From Mycolicibacterium sarraceniae (lineage in GTDB: Bacteria; Actinomycetota; Actinomycetes; Mycobacteriales; Mycobacteriaceae), in NCBI RefSeq assembly GCF_010731875.1, contig NZ_AP022595.1, positions 2,604,001 to 2,668,000 on the forward strand: a stretch of DNA of 64,000 nt, in the 5' to 3' direction. Below, piece by piece: positions 33,729 through 43,041 of the stretch (its first letter is position 1; every line of letters begins with the position of its first letter). The position numbers were made by a program, and so were the translations under genes. The notes below the pieces were generated by a model, which had not been told where the DNA came from, did no database searches, and was given only the letters and a program-made list of their open reading frames with translations.

Positions 33729-35450
33729 ATGGGGTTTCTGAAGCAGGAAGTGCCCGTCATCGACTTCGAGACGTGGAGCAAGGGCACGCGCGCGGAGCGG
33801 ATCAAGCCGATGGCCCGCCATTGGGCCGAGGTCGGCTTTGGCACCCCGGCGGCACTGCACCTGTTCTACGTCGTCAAGATCCTGCTCTACGTCTTCGTCG
33901 GCGCCCTGTTCGGTCTTGCCACCAAGGGCATCGATGGGTTCACCAATATCGGATCGTGGTGGTCGGAGCCGATCGTCTACGAAAAGGCCGTGCTCTACAC
34001 GATGCTCTTCGAGGTCGTCGGCCTCGGCTGTGGGTTCGGCCCGCTGAATAACCGCTTCTGGCCGCCGATGGGCTCGATCATCTACTGGTTGCGCCCCAAG
34101 ACAATTCGCCTCCCACCCTGGCCCAACCTGGTGCCGCTGACCAAGGGTGACAGCCGCGGCCCCGTTGACATCGTGTTGTACGCGGCGTTGATCCTGATGA
34201 TCCTGGTCGCGTTGTTCTCCGACGGCACCGGGCCCATCCCGGAGCTGGGCACCACCGTGGGTCTACTGCCGACCTGGCAGATCGCGGCGGTCGTCGCGCT
34301 GCTGGCCCTGGCGGGCCTGCGCGACAAGGTGATCTTCCTGGCCGCCCGCGGTGAGGTGTACGGCGCCTTCGCGGTCGCCTTCCTGTTCGCCGGTGTCGAC
34401 GTCATCATCGCGCTGAAGCTGGTGTGCATGGCGATCTGGATCGGTGCCGCGACGTCCAAACTCACGCGGCACTTCCCGTTCGTCATCTCCACGATGATGT
34501 CCAACAGCCCGGTGGTGCGCCCCCGGTTCCTCAAGCGGATGTTCTTCAAGAAGTTTCCCGAAGACCTTCGGCCCGGCCGGATGTCGCACATCGTGGCGCA
34601 CATCAGCACGGCCATCGAGGGGCTGGTGCCGCTGGCACTGTTCTTCTCGCACGGCGGCTGGCCGACGACGATCGCGGCGATCGTGATGGTCTGCTTCCAC
34701 TTCGGGATCCTGTCGGCCATCCCGATGGGGGTGCCGCTGGAGTGGAACGTGTTCATGATCTTCTCGGTGCTGTCGCTGTTCGTCGCGCACGCCCAGATCG
34801 GGATCACCGATATCACCACACCGTGGCCGATCCTGCTCTTCCTGGCCCTGGCCACGACCGTGTTTCTCGGAAACGTGGTGCCGCGCAAGGTTTCCTTCCT
34901 GCCCGGTATGCGCTACTACGCCGGCAACTGGGACACCACGCTGTGGTGTGTGAAGCCCTCGGCGGAAGCGAAGATCGAGCAGAACCTGGTGACGATCGCC
35001 AACATGCCGGCCGCCCAGCTCGAAAAGTTCTACGGCAGCAAGGAAGCCGCGCAGATCCCGCTCTTCATGGGATATGCGTTCCGCGCCTTCAACACTCACG
35101 GCAAGGCGCTGTTCACCCTGGCACATCGCGCCATGGCGGGCGAGAACGAGGACGACTACTCGATCACCGACGGGGAGCGCATCTGCAGCATGGCGATCGG
35201 CTGGAACTTCGGCGACGGGCACATGCACAACGAACAGCTCATCACCGCCATGCAGACGCGCTGCCACTTCGAGCCCGGCGAGGTCCGCGTGGTTCTGCTC
35301 GACGGTCAGCCGATCCACCGGCAACGGCAGGCCTACCGGCTTGTCGACGCCGCGACCGGGGAGTTCGAGACCGGCTACGTCAACGTCGTCGACATGGTCG
35401 ACCGCCAGCCGTGGGACGACACCCTGCCGGTGCACGTGACATCGGGCTAA
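33729..35450 (+). CDS. DUF3556 transmembrane protein
   Basis: This 573-aa membrane protein has about ten hydrophobic segments (for example LHLFYVVKILLYVFVGALFG, IVLYAALILMILVALF and WQIAAVVALLALAG). A soluble C-terminal third follows from about residue 400 (YYAGNWDTTLWCVKPSAEAK, FGDGHMHNEQLITAMQTRC). It corresponds to actinobacterial DUF3556 with no established function. The KstR-type operator overlapping its -10 box ties it to sterol or lipid catabolism. The helices may move a lipid, but this is speculation. Confidence 0.85.
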   Translation: MGFLKQEVPVIDFETWSKGTRAERIKPMARHWAEVGFGTPAALHLFYVVKILLYVFVGALFGLATKGIDGFTNIGSWWSEPIVYEKAVLYTMLFEVVGLGCGFGPLNNRFWPPMGSIIYWLRPKTIRLPPWPNLVPLTKGDSRGPVDIVLYAALILMILVALFSDGTGPIPELGTTVGLLPTWQIAAVVALLALAGLRDKVIFLAARGEVYGAFAVAFLFAGVDVIIALKLVCMAIWIGAATSKLTRHFPFVISTMMSNSPVVRPRFLKRMFFKKFPEDLRPGRMSHIVAHISTAIEGLVPLALFFSHGGWPTTIAAIVMVCFHFGILSAIPMGVPLEWNVFMIFSVLSLFVAHAQIGITDITTPWPILLFLALATTVFLGNVVPRKVSFLPGMRYYAGNWDTTLWCVKPSAEAKIEQNLVTIANMPAAQLEKFYGSKEAAQIPLFMGYAFRAFNTHGKALFTLAHRAMAGENEDDYSITDGERICSMAIGWNFGDGHMHNEQLITAMQTRCHFEPGEVRVVLLDGQPIHRQRQAYRLVDAATGEFETGYVNVVDMVDRQPWDDTLPVHVTSG

Positions 35451-35538
35451 CCGAACGGTTGGTTGACCCGGCTGAGGGCGCTCGGCGGGGGCGTGTTAGA
35501 AATCGAAGATCAACCCCCTCTGCATAAGGAGTAGGCCG

Positions 35539-36696
35539 ATGGCTGAAGCGGTAATTGTCGAAGCTGTGCGTACGCCGGTCGGCAAGCGTAATGGTGGACT
35601 GTCCGGTATCCACCCGGCGGAGCTGTCTGCTCAGGTCCTCAACGGCCTGGTGGAGCGCGCCGGCGTCGACCCCGCGCTCGTGGACGATGTGATCTGGGGT
35701 TGTGTCATGCAGGCCGGTGAGCAGGCGCTCGACATTGCCCGCACCGCGGTGCTGTCCGCCGGCTGGCCTGAGAGCGTCCCGGGCGTGACCGTGGACCGCC
35801 AGTGCGGTTCCAGCCAGCAGTCACTGCACTTCGCGGTGGCAGGCGTTGTCGCGGGCCACTATGACGTCGTCGTCGCCGGCGGTGTCGAGTCGATGTCACG
35901 CACCCCGATGGGCGCCTCGCTGGCCAACGGCGGCAACCCTTACGGAGAGTCGTTCAAGGCCCGCTACACCACAAACCCGAACCAGGGTGTCGGCGCCGAG
36001 ATGATCGCTGAGCAGTGGGGCTTCAGTCGCACCCAGCTCGACGAGTTTTCGCTGCGTTCGCATGAGAAGGCCGCGGCCGCCCAGGATTCCGGCGCATTCT
36101 CCGATCAGATCGTCGGCATCAAGACCAAGGACGCCGATGGCAACGACACCGTGGTGCTCGAAGACGGCGGCATCCGCCGCGGCGGCACTGTGGAGTCGAT
36201 GGCCAAGATCAAGCCGGCTTTCCGCGAAGACGGTGTGATCCACGCCGGCAACTCCAGCCAGATCTCCGACGGCTCGGCCGCGCTGCTGATCATGTCGGCG
36301 GAGAAGGCCAAGGACCTGGGCCTCAAGCCGCTGGCGAAGGTGCATACCGCCGTGCTCGCCGGCGCCGACCCGGTCATCATGCTGACCGCGCCGATCCCGG
36401 CCACTCAGAAGGCGTTGGCCAAGTCCGGCCTGACGGTCGACCAGATCGGTGCTTTCGAGGTCAACGAGGCCTTCGCCCCGGTCCCAATGGCGTGGCTCAA
36501 GGACATTGGAGCCGACGAGGCCAAGCTCAACCCCAATGGCGGCGCGATCGCGCTGGGCCACCCGCTCGGCGGCTCAGGTGCCCGGATTCTGACCACGCTG
36601 CTGTATCACATGCGGGACAACAACATCCAGTACGGTCTGCAGACCATGTGTGAAGGCGGCGGCCAGGCCAATGCCACCATCCTCGAGCTGCTGTAG
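35539..36696 (+). CDS. Acetyl-CoA acetyltransferase (thiolase)
   Basis: This 385-aa thiolase carries the acyl-binding Cys in DRQCGSSQQ (Cys 89), the NEAFAPV segment, the catalytic His in GHPLGGSG and the second Cys in CEGGGQAN. It cleaves 3-ketoacyl-CoA in beta-oxidation or condenses acetyl-CoA. AAGGAG precedes ATG 35539. The crotonase gene begins 1 nt into its stop codon, so the pair is co-translated and probably sequential in one degradative route. Confidence 0.93.
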   Translation: MAEAVIVEAVRTPVGKRNGGLSGIHPAELSAQVLNGLVERAGVDPALVDDVIWGCVMQAGEQALDIARTAVLSAGWPESVPGVTVDRQCGSSQQSLHFAVAGVVAGHYDVVVAGGVESMSRTPMGASLANGGNPYGESFKARYTTNPNQGVGAEMIAEQWGFSRTQLDEFSLRSHEKAAAAQDSGAFSDQIVGIKTKDADGNDTVVLEDGGIRRGGTVESMAKIKPAFREDGVIHAGNSSQISDGSAALLIMSAEKAKDLGLKPLAKVHTAVLAGADPVIMLTAPIPATQKALAKSGLTVDQIGAFEVNEAFAPVPMAWLKDIGADEAKLNPNGGAIALGHPLGGSGARILTTLLYHMRDNNIQYGLQTMCEGGGQANATILELL

Positions 36697-37493
36697 TGAC
36701 CGACGTCGAGACCCCCGCCGCTCTCTGCGAGCGGCGGGGCAACGTCCTGGTCATCACCATCAACCGACCCGATGCGCGCAACGCCGTCAACGGCGCGGTG
36801 AGCACCGCCGTCGGTGACCTGCTTCAGCAGGCGCAGGATGACGTCGACGTCTGGGCTGTGGTGCTCACCGGCGCGGGCGACAAATCGTTCTGTGCCGGCG
36901 CCGACCTCAAGGCGATCTATAAGCGGGAGAACCTCTTTCACCCGCAGCACCCCGAGTGGGGCTTCGCAGGCTATGTGCGCCACTTCATCGACAAACCGAC
37001 GATCGCGGCGGTCAATGGCGCGGCGTTCGGTGGCGGCACCGAGCTGGCGCTGGCCAGTGACCTCGTGGTCGCCCAGGAGAGCGCCAAATTCGGGTTGCCG
37101 GAAGTGAAGCGCGGTCTGGTCGCCGCAGCCGGGGGCGTGTTCCGGATCGTCGATCAGCTGCCCCGCAAGGTGGCCATGCAGGTGCTGTTCACCGGCGAAC
37201 CGATCACCGCTGCCGAGGCGCTGGAGTGGGGCCTGATCAACGAGGTGGTGCCCGACGGCACCGCCGTCGACGCGGCATTGGCTCTGGCGCAACGCATTAC
37301 CGTCAACGCACCGCTGGCCGTGCAGGCCAGTAAGCGAGTTGCGGTCGGAGTCGACGACGGCGTCATCACCGCCGACGAGGCCGGCTGGACGCGCACGATA
37401 AAAGAAATCGGCGCGCTGATGAAATCCGAGGACGCGATGGAGGGCCCGCTGGCCTTCGCCGAGAAGCGCCCGCCGGTCTGGAAGGCGCGCTAG
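36696..37493 (+). CDS. Enoyl-CoA hydratase/isomerase (crotonase family)
   Basis: This 265-aa crotonase has the oxyanion segment SFCAGADLKAI, the first catalytic Glu region GAAFGGGTELALASD and the second in LPEVKRGL. Both active-site acids are present, consistent with hydration of enoyl-CoA. GTG 36696 overlaps the thiolase stop codon by one base. Its 3' end overlaps the convergent fasciclin gene by 4 bp. Confidence 0.92.
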   Translation: MTDVETPAALCERRGNVLVITINRPDARNAVNGAVSTAVGDLLQQAQDDVDVWAVVLTGAGDKSFCAGADLKAIYKRENLFHPQHPEWGFAGYVRHFIDKPTIAAVNGAAFGGGTELALASDLVVAQESAKFGLPEVKRGLVAAAGGVFRIVDQLPRKVAMQVLFTGEPITAAEALEWGLINEVVPDGTAVDAALALAQRITVNAPLAVQASKRVAVGVDDGVITADEAGWTRTIKEIGALMKSEDAMEGPLAFAEKRPPVWKAR

Positions 37494-38206
37494 GCGGGCT
37501 TCGCCGTCGTCGACGTCGTGGTGCTGGTGCTCGTCGCCGTGTTCGGCGTCGGTGCGTCGCCCGGGCTGAGCACGGTGTCGATCATATAGATGTAGGCGGC
37601 GCGGGTGGTGTAGCCGCACAGCACCTTCACGCTGTCGTTGATCTTGATGTCGCCGCCCTTGCCGGTCACGTTCACCACGCTGCCCTGCTGCGTCGGCATC
37701 TTGCCGTGCAGGTCGTCGGGGCCGAGGTAGCCAAGCACCAGGTGGTAGAAGAGCGTCGAGGTCAGCATGGCCGGATCGCTCTTGAGCTGAGCCAGCGTCG
37801 CCTCGTCGAGCTTGGCGAAGGCGTCATTCGTCGGCGCGAACACCACGTAGGGCCCGCCGTCGATCACGCTGCCGATGTTGACGGCCGGATTGAACCCGCC
37901 GGAGATCGCCGCGTTGAAGGTGCTCAGGTCCGGGTTGGCGGCGATCGCCGCGGTCGCCGTCTGGGTGCCCATGCTGGCGAACGAGCCCGGGCCGGAGGGG
38001 ATCCGGTTCTTATAGGCATCGCAGCCCGAGCCCTGTGGATCGGGCAGCTGGCTCATGCTCGGCGCCGGGAGTTCCGACGTGGTCGGCGCTGCCGGGGTGG
38101 TCGTGGTGGGCGTCGGATCGGCGTAGGCCTGGACGGCGGTCGGGATGGCGACGGCGATGGCAGCCAGCGCCGCTGCGACGCCCAGGGACTTGGTGCGAGT
38201 GCTCAC
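37490..38206 (-). CDS. Secreted fasciclin-domain protein (MPT70/MPT83-like)
   Basis: This 238-aa protein has a signal peptide (LGVAAALAAIAVAIPTAVQA), a Pro/Thr-rich linker and one FAS1 domain from about residue 80 (NPDLSTFNAAISGGFNP, YVVFAPTNDAFAKLDEATL, FYHLVLGYLGPDDL), then a Thr/Ser tail. FAS1 domains mediate adhesion; mycobacterial relatives are the secreted antigens MPT70/83. There is no lipobox, so it is likely soluble. GTG 38206 has AAGGAG upstream. Confidence 0.9.
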   Translation of the reverse strand: MSTRTKSLGVAAALAAIAVAIPTAVQAYADPTPTTTTPAAPTTSELPAPSMSQLPDPQGSGCDAYKNRIPSGPGSFASMGTQTATAAIAANPDLSTFNAAISGGFNPAVNIGSVIDGGPYVVFAPTNDAFAKLDEATLAQLKSDPAMLTSTLFYHLVLGYLGPDDLHGKMPTQQGSVVNVTGKGGDIKINDSVKVLCGYTTRAAYIYMIDTVLSPGDAPTPNTATSTSTTTSTTAKPA

Positions 38207-38323
38207 ATGGCTCCTTGAGTTCTGCTAGGGAGTCGGCCAATCGCGGGTCCCCGTTACCGCTGCGCCCCGTGAATCGTACGTGCAGCTCAGTGTCAGTCTC
38301 AAAACGGGCACTCAATGTCCAGG

Positions 38324-39586
38324 TCAGAGGCCCGGCCGGCGTATCCGCCAACACAGCAGTGCCGCTGCCGCGCAGAGCCCGGCGGCGGAATGGAACGCCG
38401 GGTCGTAGCTGCCGTTGACATCGCGCAGCCAGCCGGCTCCGAAGGCGGCCACCGCCGCTCCGATTTGATGGGCGGCGAACACCCAGCCGAACACCACCGG
38501 CGAGCGCGCACCGAAGTACTCCCGGCACAGCACGATCGTCGGCGGCACGGTGGCCACCCAGTCCAGGCCGTAGAAGATGATGAACACCCAGGTGCTCGGT
38601 TCAGCGTGCGGGGACAGCAGCGCGGGCAGCGCCAACAGTGACAACCCCCGTCCGAGGTAGTAGACCACCAGCAGCAGCCGAGGGTCGACGCGGTCGGTGA
38701 GCCAGCCGGAGAAGATCGTGCCCGCAACGTCGAGCACGCCCACGGCCGCCAGCAGTCCGGCGGCGACCGTGGTGGGCATGCCGTGGTCGTTGGCGGCCGG
38801 GATGAAGTGCGTGCCGATCAGACCGTTGGTGGTCATCCCGCAGATGGCGAAGCTGGCGGCCAGCAACCAGAACGCCGGGAGGCGTGCGCCGATGAGCAAC
38901 CCGTCGAAGGCTGCTCGGAAACTTGAGGATGCAACTGCTTGCGGCACTTCGGCTTCCGTGGCGCCGTAGGGCAGCAAGCCTTTGTCCGCCGGATAGTTTC
39001 GCATCAGCAGCAGCACTGGCGGCACCACCGTCAGCGCGGCGGCGGCGACGATCAGCGAGGCCCAGCGCCAGCCGTGGCGGGTCGTCACCTCGGCCACGAC
39101 CGGCAGGAAGATCAGCTGCCCGGTGGCGCCCGCGGCGGTGAGCACGCCGGTGACCAACCCTCGCCGCTGCTCGAACCACCGCACCGCGACCGTGGCGACG
39201 AACCCCATCGAAATCGCGCCGGTGCCTGCGCCCACCAGCACGCCCCACAGCAGCACCAGCTGCCAGCTGGTGGTCATCAGCACGCTGGCCGCCGAGCCCG
39301 TCGCAATCAGTAGCAGCGCAGCCGTCAGCACCGGGCGCACCCCGAACCGGTCCATCAGGGCGGCCGCGAACGGCGCCGTCAGCCCGAACAGCGTCATGTT
39401 GACCGACATCGCCAGCCCGACCACACCGTGCGACCAGCCGAACTCGTGGTGCAGCGGGTTCATCATCACGCCGGGTACCGACCGGAATCCGGCCGCGCCG
39501 AGGATCGCGACGAAGCTGACGCCGGCCACCACCCAAGCCCAGTGCAGACCGATGCGGGTGGCCCGCCCGGTCGTTGTCGAGGTCAC
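38324..39586 (-). CDS. Major facilitator superfamily transporter
   Basis: This 420-aa protein has 12 predicted helices with the loop 2-3 motif MDRFGVRP. The fold (GVMMNPLHHEFGWSHGVVGL, GFVATVAVRWFEQRRGLVTG, AAGATGQLIFLPVVAEV) resembles the oxalate/monocarboxylate-type MFS branch. The substrate is unknown. It is divergent from a GlxA-type regulator gene 82 bp away, a likely local controller. Confidence 0.86.
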   Translation of the reverse strand: MTSTTTGRATRIGLHWAWVVAGVSFVAILGAAGFRSVPGVMMNPLHHEFGWSHGVVGLAMSVNMTLFGLTAPFAAALMDRFGVRPVLTAALLLIATGSAASVLMTTSWQLVLLWGVLVGAGTGAISMGFVATVAVRWFEQRRGLVTGVLTAAGATGQLIFLPVVAEVTTRHGWRWASLIVAAAALTVVPPVLLLMRNYPADKGLLPYGATEAEVPQAVASSSFRAAFDGLLIGARLPAFWLLAASFAICGMTTNGLIGTHFIPAANDHGMPTTVAAGLLAAVGVLDVAGTIFSGWLTDRVDPRLLLVVYYLGRGLSLLALPALLSPHAEPSTWVFIIFYGLDWVATVPPTIVLCREYFGARSPVVFGWVFAAHQIGAAVAAFGAGWLRDVNGSYDPAFHSAAGLCAAAALLCWRIRRPGL

Positions 39587-39668
39587 CGGATCACTCTGGC
39601 CGACCGGCCCGGGATCCGGCTAGTGGCAAGAATGACACTATTCGTCAAAAACATGCCAGACTGGCGGT

Positions 39669-40625
39669 GTGCATCGCGTGGCCGTCCTGCTGGTCGAGCC
39701 CGTCGTCGGATTCGACGCCGGGATCGCGCCGACGTTGTTCGGCGCGGCCACCACAGCTGAGGGGTCTCCGCTCTACGAGGTAGTGGTGTGCGGGCTGCGC
39801 CGCGCGCCGGTCGCCACCACCAACGGCTATGCGATCGTGCCGGGGGCCGGACCCGAGGCGCTGGCGACCGCCGACACCGTCGTTGTCCCGGGCACGCGGT
39901 ATCAGCCCGCCCGGCTGGGCGGCGAGCTGGAACCTGAGCTGGCCGCGGCACTGGCATCGATTCGGCCTGGCACGCGGATCGTATCGATCTGCACCGGCGC
40001 GTTCGTGCTGGCCGCCGCCGGGGTGCTCGACGGCAGGGCGGCCACCACACACTGGCGCTGGGCCGACGATCTTCGTGCCCTGCACCCAGACGTCCTGCTC
40101 GACGAGAACGTGTTGTTCGTCGACGACGGCGATGTGCTCAGCTCGGCCGGGCTGGCCGCCGGAATTGACTTGTGCCTGCACATCATTCGCGCCGACCACG
40201 GCGCGTCCGTGGCCAATGAGGTGGCTCGTTACTGCGTCGTCCCGCCCTGGCGAGAAGGTGGGCAGGCCCAGTTCATCGAACGACAGGTGCCCGGCGACCC
40301 CCAGGCGTCGACCGCGCCGACTCGGCAGTGGGCGCTCGATCACCTCGACGAGCCGCTGTCGATCGAACAACTGGCCCGCCACGCCCGGATGAGCGAGCGC
40401 ACTTTCTGCCGCCGGTTCCGTGACGAGACCGGGCAGTCGCCAGGCAGCTGGGTGCGCAGCCGACGAGTCGAGCGGGCGCGCGAGTTGCTCGAGACCGATG
40501 ACCTCCCCGTCGACGAGGTGGCCCGCCGCGCCGGTCTGGGTTCGGGCGGCAATCTTCGCCATCATCTGCGGCGTGGTCTCGGCATGTCGCCGTCGAGCTA
40601 TCGCAAGGTGTTCCGAGGCAGCTGA
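39669..40625 (+). CDS. GlxA-type transcriptional regulator (DJ-1/PfpI plus AraC domain)
   Basis: This 318-aa regulator has an N-terminal DJ-1/PfpI-like domain ([28 protein letters not shown] with the nucleophile-elbow Cys near 107) and a C-terminal AraC double helix-turn-helix ([39 protein letters not shown]). Such proteins usually control neighbouring catabolic or transport genes; the divergent MFS gene is the obvious target. GTG 39669 is preceded by CAGACT 6 nt upstream, a weak -10. Confidence 0.9.
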   Translation: MHRVAVLLVEPVVGFDAGIAPTLFGAATTAEGSPLYEVVVCGLRRAPVATTNGYAIVPGAGPEALATADTVVVPGTRYQPARLGGELEPELAAALASIRPGTRIVSICTGAFVLAAAGVLDGRAATTHWRWADDLRALHPDVLLDENVLFVDDGDVLSSAGLAAGIDLCLHIIRADHGASVANEVARYCVVPPWREGGQAQFIERQVPGDPQASTAPTRQWALDHLDEPLSIEQLARHARMSERTFCRRFRDETGQSPGSWVRSRRVERARELLETDDLPVDEVARRAGLGSGGNLRHHLRRGLGMSPSSYRKVFRGS

Positions 40626-40637
40626 GGAGCGTCTGCC

Positions 40638-40643
40638 TACGAT
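40638..40643 (+). promoter_or_regulatory. -10 box for gamma-carbonic-anhydrase-like gene
   Basis: TACGAT ends 7 nt before ATG 40651. It contains part of the in-frame ATG at 40642, which argues against that codon as the start. Confidence 0.5.
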
Positions 40644-40650
40644 GTCGGCC

Positions 40651-41193
40651 ATGGCCGAACCTCTGATCATGTCCGTGCGCGGACACTCTCCCGAACTGCA
40701 CGTCGAGTCCTGGGTCGCGCCCAACGCGGCGGTGATCGGCCAGGTGCGGCTCGCAGCGCGGGCCAGTGTGTGGTACTCGGCGACGCTGCGCGCCGAGGCA
40801 GAGTGGATCGATGTCGGCGAGGGCAGCAACATTCAGGACGGTGCCACCGTGCACGTCGACCCGGGATTCCCGGCCCGGATCGGGGCGGGCGTGACGGTCG
40901 GGCACAACGCCGTGTTGCACGGCTGCACTGTCGAGGATGGGGCCCTGGTCGGTATGGGCGCGATCGTGCTCAACGGGGCGGTGATCGGGGCGGGATCGAT
41001 CGTGGGTGCCGGCGCGGTGGTGCCGCAGGGGACGGTGATACCGCCGCGTTCGCTGGTGGCGGGGGTGCCGGCCAAGGTCCGTCGCGAGCTGTCCGACGCC
41101 GAGTTGGAGGGCAACAACGCGCGGTGTACGAACACCTCATCGACCTGCACCGCAGCCCCGAGTAGGTTTGCGCCGGGTCCAGATTGCCGATAG
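40651..41193 (+). CDS. Gamma-carbonic-anhydrase-like acetyltransferase-fold protein, frameshifted C-terminus
   Basis: This 180-aa protein is a left-handed beta-helix of hexapeptide repeats ([40 protein letters not shown]). Possible metal-ligand His lie in ATVHVD and GHNAVLHGC, as in gamma-class carbonic anhydrases. After [13 protein letters not shown] the frame gives [14 protein letters not shown], whereas the +1 frame gives [13 protein letters not shown] and a stop at 41165, the expected family ending. A one-base loss near 41120 therefore seems to have altered the tail; the core is intact. Confidence 0.75.
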   Translation: MAEPLIMSVRGHSPELHVESWVAPNAAVIGQVRLAARASVWYSATLRAEAEWIDVGEGSNIQDGATVHVDPGFPARIGAGVTVGHNAVLHGCTVEDGALVGMGAIVLNGAVIGAGSIVGAGAVVPQGTVIPPRSLVAGVPAKVRRELSDAELEGNNARCTNTSSTCTAAPSRFAPGPDCR

Positions 41194-41200
41194 TCCTACC

Positions 41201-42340
41201 GTGAAGTCGCTACGGATTCTGGTCACCGGTGCCACCGGATACGTCGGCTCCCGGCTGGTGGCCAGGCTGCTCGACGCCGGGCACGACGTCGTCGCCGCCA
41301 CCCGTGACCCGGAGAAGCTCGGCCGATTCGGCTGGTGTGACCGAGTGACTGCCGTTGCCTTGGACGCCGCCGATCCGTCGTCGATCGACTCGGCGTTTGG
41401 CGTCTCCGGCCAGATCGACGTCGTCTATTACCTGGTGCACGGGATCGGTCAACCCGGCTTTCGCGAGCGGGATAACACCGCTGCCGCGAGTCTCGCTGCC
41501 GCGGCCAAGGCCGCCGGGGTGAAGCGGATCGTCTACCTCGGTGGGTTCGTGCCTGACGATGGCGCGCTCTCCGAGCATCTGGCCGGCCGCGCCGAGGTCG
41601 CCGGCGCACTCAGCGTCGAAGGCGGACCGGAGCTGGTCTGGCTCGGTGCGGCGGTGATCATCGGTGCGGGGTCGACGTCGTTCGAAATGGTCCGCTACGT
41701 CGGCGACCGATTCTGGCTGATCCCGTTGCCGCCGTGGGCCGATCACGACATCGACCCGATCTCGATTCGCGATGTGCTGTACTACCTGCTCGCCGCGGCC
41801 GACCCGGCCGTCGTGCCGGCCGGGTCCTACGACATCGCGGGGCCGGGCCGGACCACCTATCGCCAGCTGTTGTCGACCTACGTCGACGCGGTGGGCTCGC
41901 TTCGCGCGGGGCTGCCGGTGCGCGACATCGTGCCCCTTGGCGTCGTCGGCCGGGTCGCCGGTGCCGCGGTGCCGGTGCCGACCGGGCTGGCTGCCGATCT
42001 CATCGAATCGCTGGACCATCCGATGACTGCCTCCGACACTGTCTTACGTGACCATGTGCCCGATCCGCCCGGAGGCCTCACCAGCATCGAAGACGCCGTC
42101 GCCGCGGCAGTGGCCAACGGGCGGCCGCTCCCGGTCGACAAGCTGGCCGACCCGCATCACCTGGCCGACAGCGACCCGATCTGGGCCGGGGGAGACGCGC
42201 TCCGGCTGCGGCGGGTGGCCTCGACCGTGACACCGGCGGTGGCCCGGCCCGCCCTGGGGCTGTTCGACTCCGTGCCCGGCCCGCTGGCGGGGGTGTTGCG
42301 TACCGGGCTGGATCTGCTGCTGACGAAGGTGCACACGTAA
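41201..42340 (+). CDS. NAD(P)-binding SDR-like protein
   Basis: This 379-aa protein has an N-terminal Rossmann motif (RILVTGATGYVGSRLVARLL), TRDPEKL, VVYYLVHGIG and an atypical-SDR pattern (VKRIVYLGGFVPDDGALSEH) with no clear YxxxK. Such NmrA-like or ubiquinone-complex-associated proteins often sense or use NAD(P)H. The C-terminal part ends in a hydrophobic segment. GTG 41201 is preceded by GATAGT 6 nt upstream. The next gene starts in its stop codon (TAATG). Confidence 0.8.
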   Translation: MKSLRILVTGATGYVGSRLVARLLDAGHDVVAATRDPEKLGRFGWCDRVTAVALDAADPSSIDSAFGVSGQIDVVYYLVHGIGQPGFRERDNTAAASLAAAAKAAGVKRIVYLGGFVPDDGALSEHLAGRAEVAGALSVEGGPELVWLGAAVIIGAGSTSFEMVRYVGDRFWLIPLPPWADHDIDPISIRDVLYYLLAAADPAVVPAGSYDIAGPGRTTYRQLLSTYVDAVGSLRAGLPVRDIVPLGVVGRVAGAAVPVPTGLAADLIESLDHPMTASDTVLRDHVPDPPGGLTSIEDAVAAAVANGRPLPVDKLADPHHLADSDPIWAGGDALRLRRVASTVTPAVARPALGLFDSVPGPLAGVLRTGLDLLLTKVHT

Positions 42341-43041
42341 TGGCGGCGATGGCTGAAATTCGCGCTGCGGTGACCAATACCGCTGTGCCGCATCAGGAAT
42401 GGCCCTCGATGGTCCGGCGCAGGCGCATCGTCGTGTGCGTGACGTTGGTGGTCGGCGCGGTGCTGCTCGGCCTGTCGTTGACGCGCACACCCGGCGATAC
42501 GGCGTTCTACTGGCTGACGCTCGCGCTCGCGGCGGCGTGGGCCTTGGGCGCCCGGCTATCGGGCCCGTTGCACCTGGGCCACATCCGATGGCGCGGACGC
42601 AACCAGCGCCCCGTGCTGACCGGGATCACGATCGGGCTGCTGCTCGGCGGTGCCTTTGTGGTCGGCGGTTTGGTGGCGCGCGAGATCGGGCCGGTGGCCG
42701 AACGCATCACCCGGGTGCTGGAGTACGCCAATCACGGCAGCTTGGCGCTGGTGGTGCTCATTACTCTGGTGAACGGCCTCGCCGAGGAATTGTTCTTCCG
42801 CGGCGCGCTCTACCCCGCCCTGGGGACATTTCATCCAGTGGCGATCTCCACGCTGATCTACACCGTGGCGACCTGCGCCAGTGGCAACCCGATGCTCGGT
42901 TTCGCCGCTCTCATCCTGGGCACGGTGTGTGCGTGGGAGCGCCGAGCCACCGGCGGAGTGCTGGCACCGGCCCTGACCCACGTGGTGTGGGGGCTGATCA
43001 TGGTGCTGGCACTGCCGCCGATGTTCGGAGTCTGGCACTAG
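42340..43041 (+). CDS. CPBP family intramembrane metalloprotease
   Basis: This 233-aa multi-pass membrane protein carries the CPBP (Abi) motif 1 NGLAEELFFRGAL (EExxxR) and motif 3 ALTHVVWG (His near residue 215), as in Rce1-type glutamic intramembrane proteases. These act in prenyl-protein processing in eukaryotes and bacteriocin or stress functions in bacteria; the role here is unknown. It is translationally coupled to the upstream SDR-like gene and overlaps the convergent MFS stop by 4 bp. Confidence 0.85.
   Translation: MAAMAEIRAAVTNTAVPHQEWPSMVRRRRIVVCVTLVVGAVLLGLSLTRTPGDTAFYWLTLALAAAWALGARLSGPLHLGHIRWRGRNQRPVLTGITIGLLLGGAFVVGGLVAREIGPVAERITRVLEYANHGSLALVVLITLVNGLAEELFFRGALYPALGTFHPVAISTLIYTVATCASGNPMLGFAALILGTVCAWERRATGGVLAPALTHVVWGLIMVLALPPMFGVWH

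Noticed and set aside
35455..35475. Possible KstR site before the thiolase gene (CCGAACGGTTGG)
   Set aside because: AAC and GTT are not separated by two bases as required by TNNAACNNGTTNNA.
36550..37619. Minus-strand 337-aa ORF over the crotonase
   Set aside because: Shadow frame rich in Arg, His and Gly; the plus-strand thiolase/crotonase pair is unmistakable.
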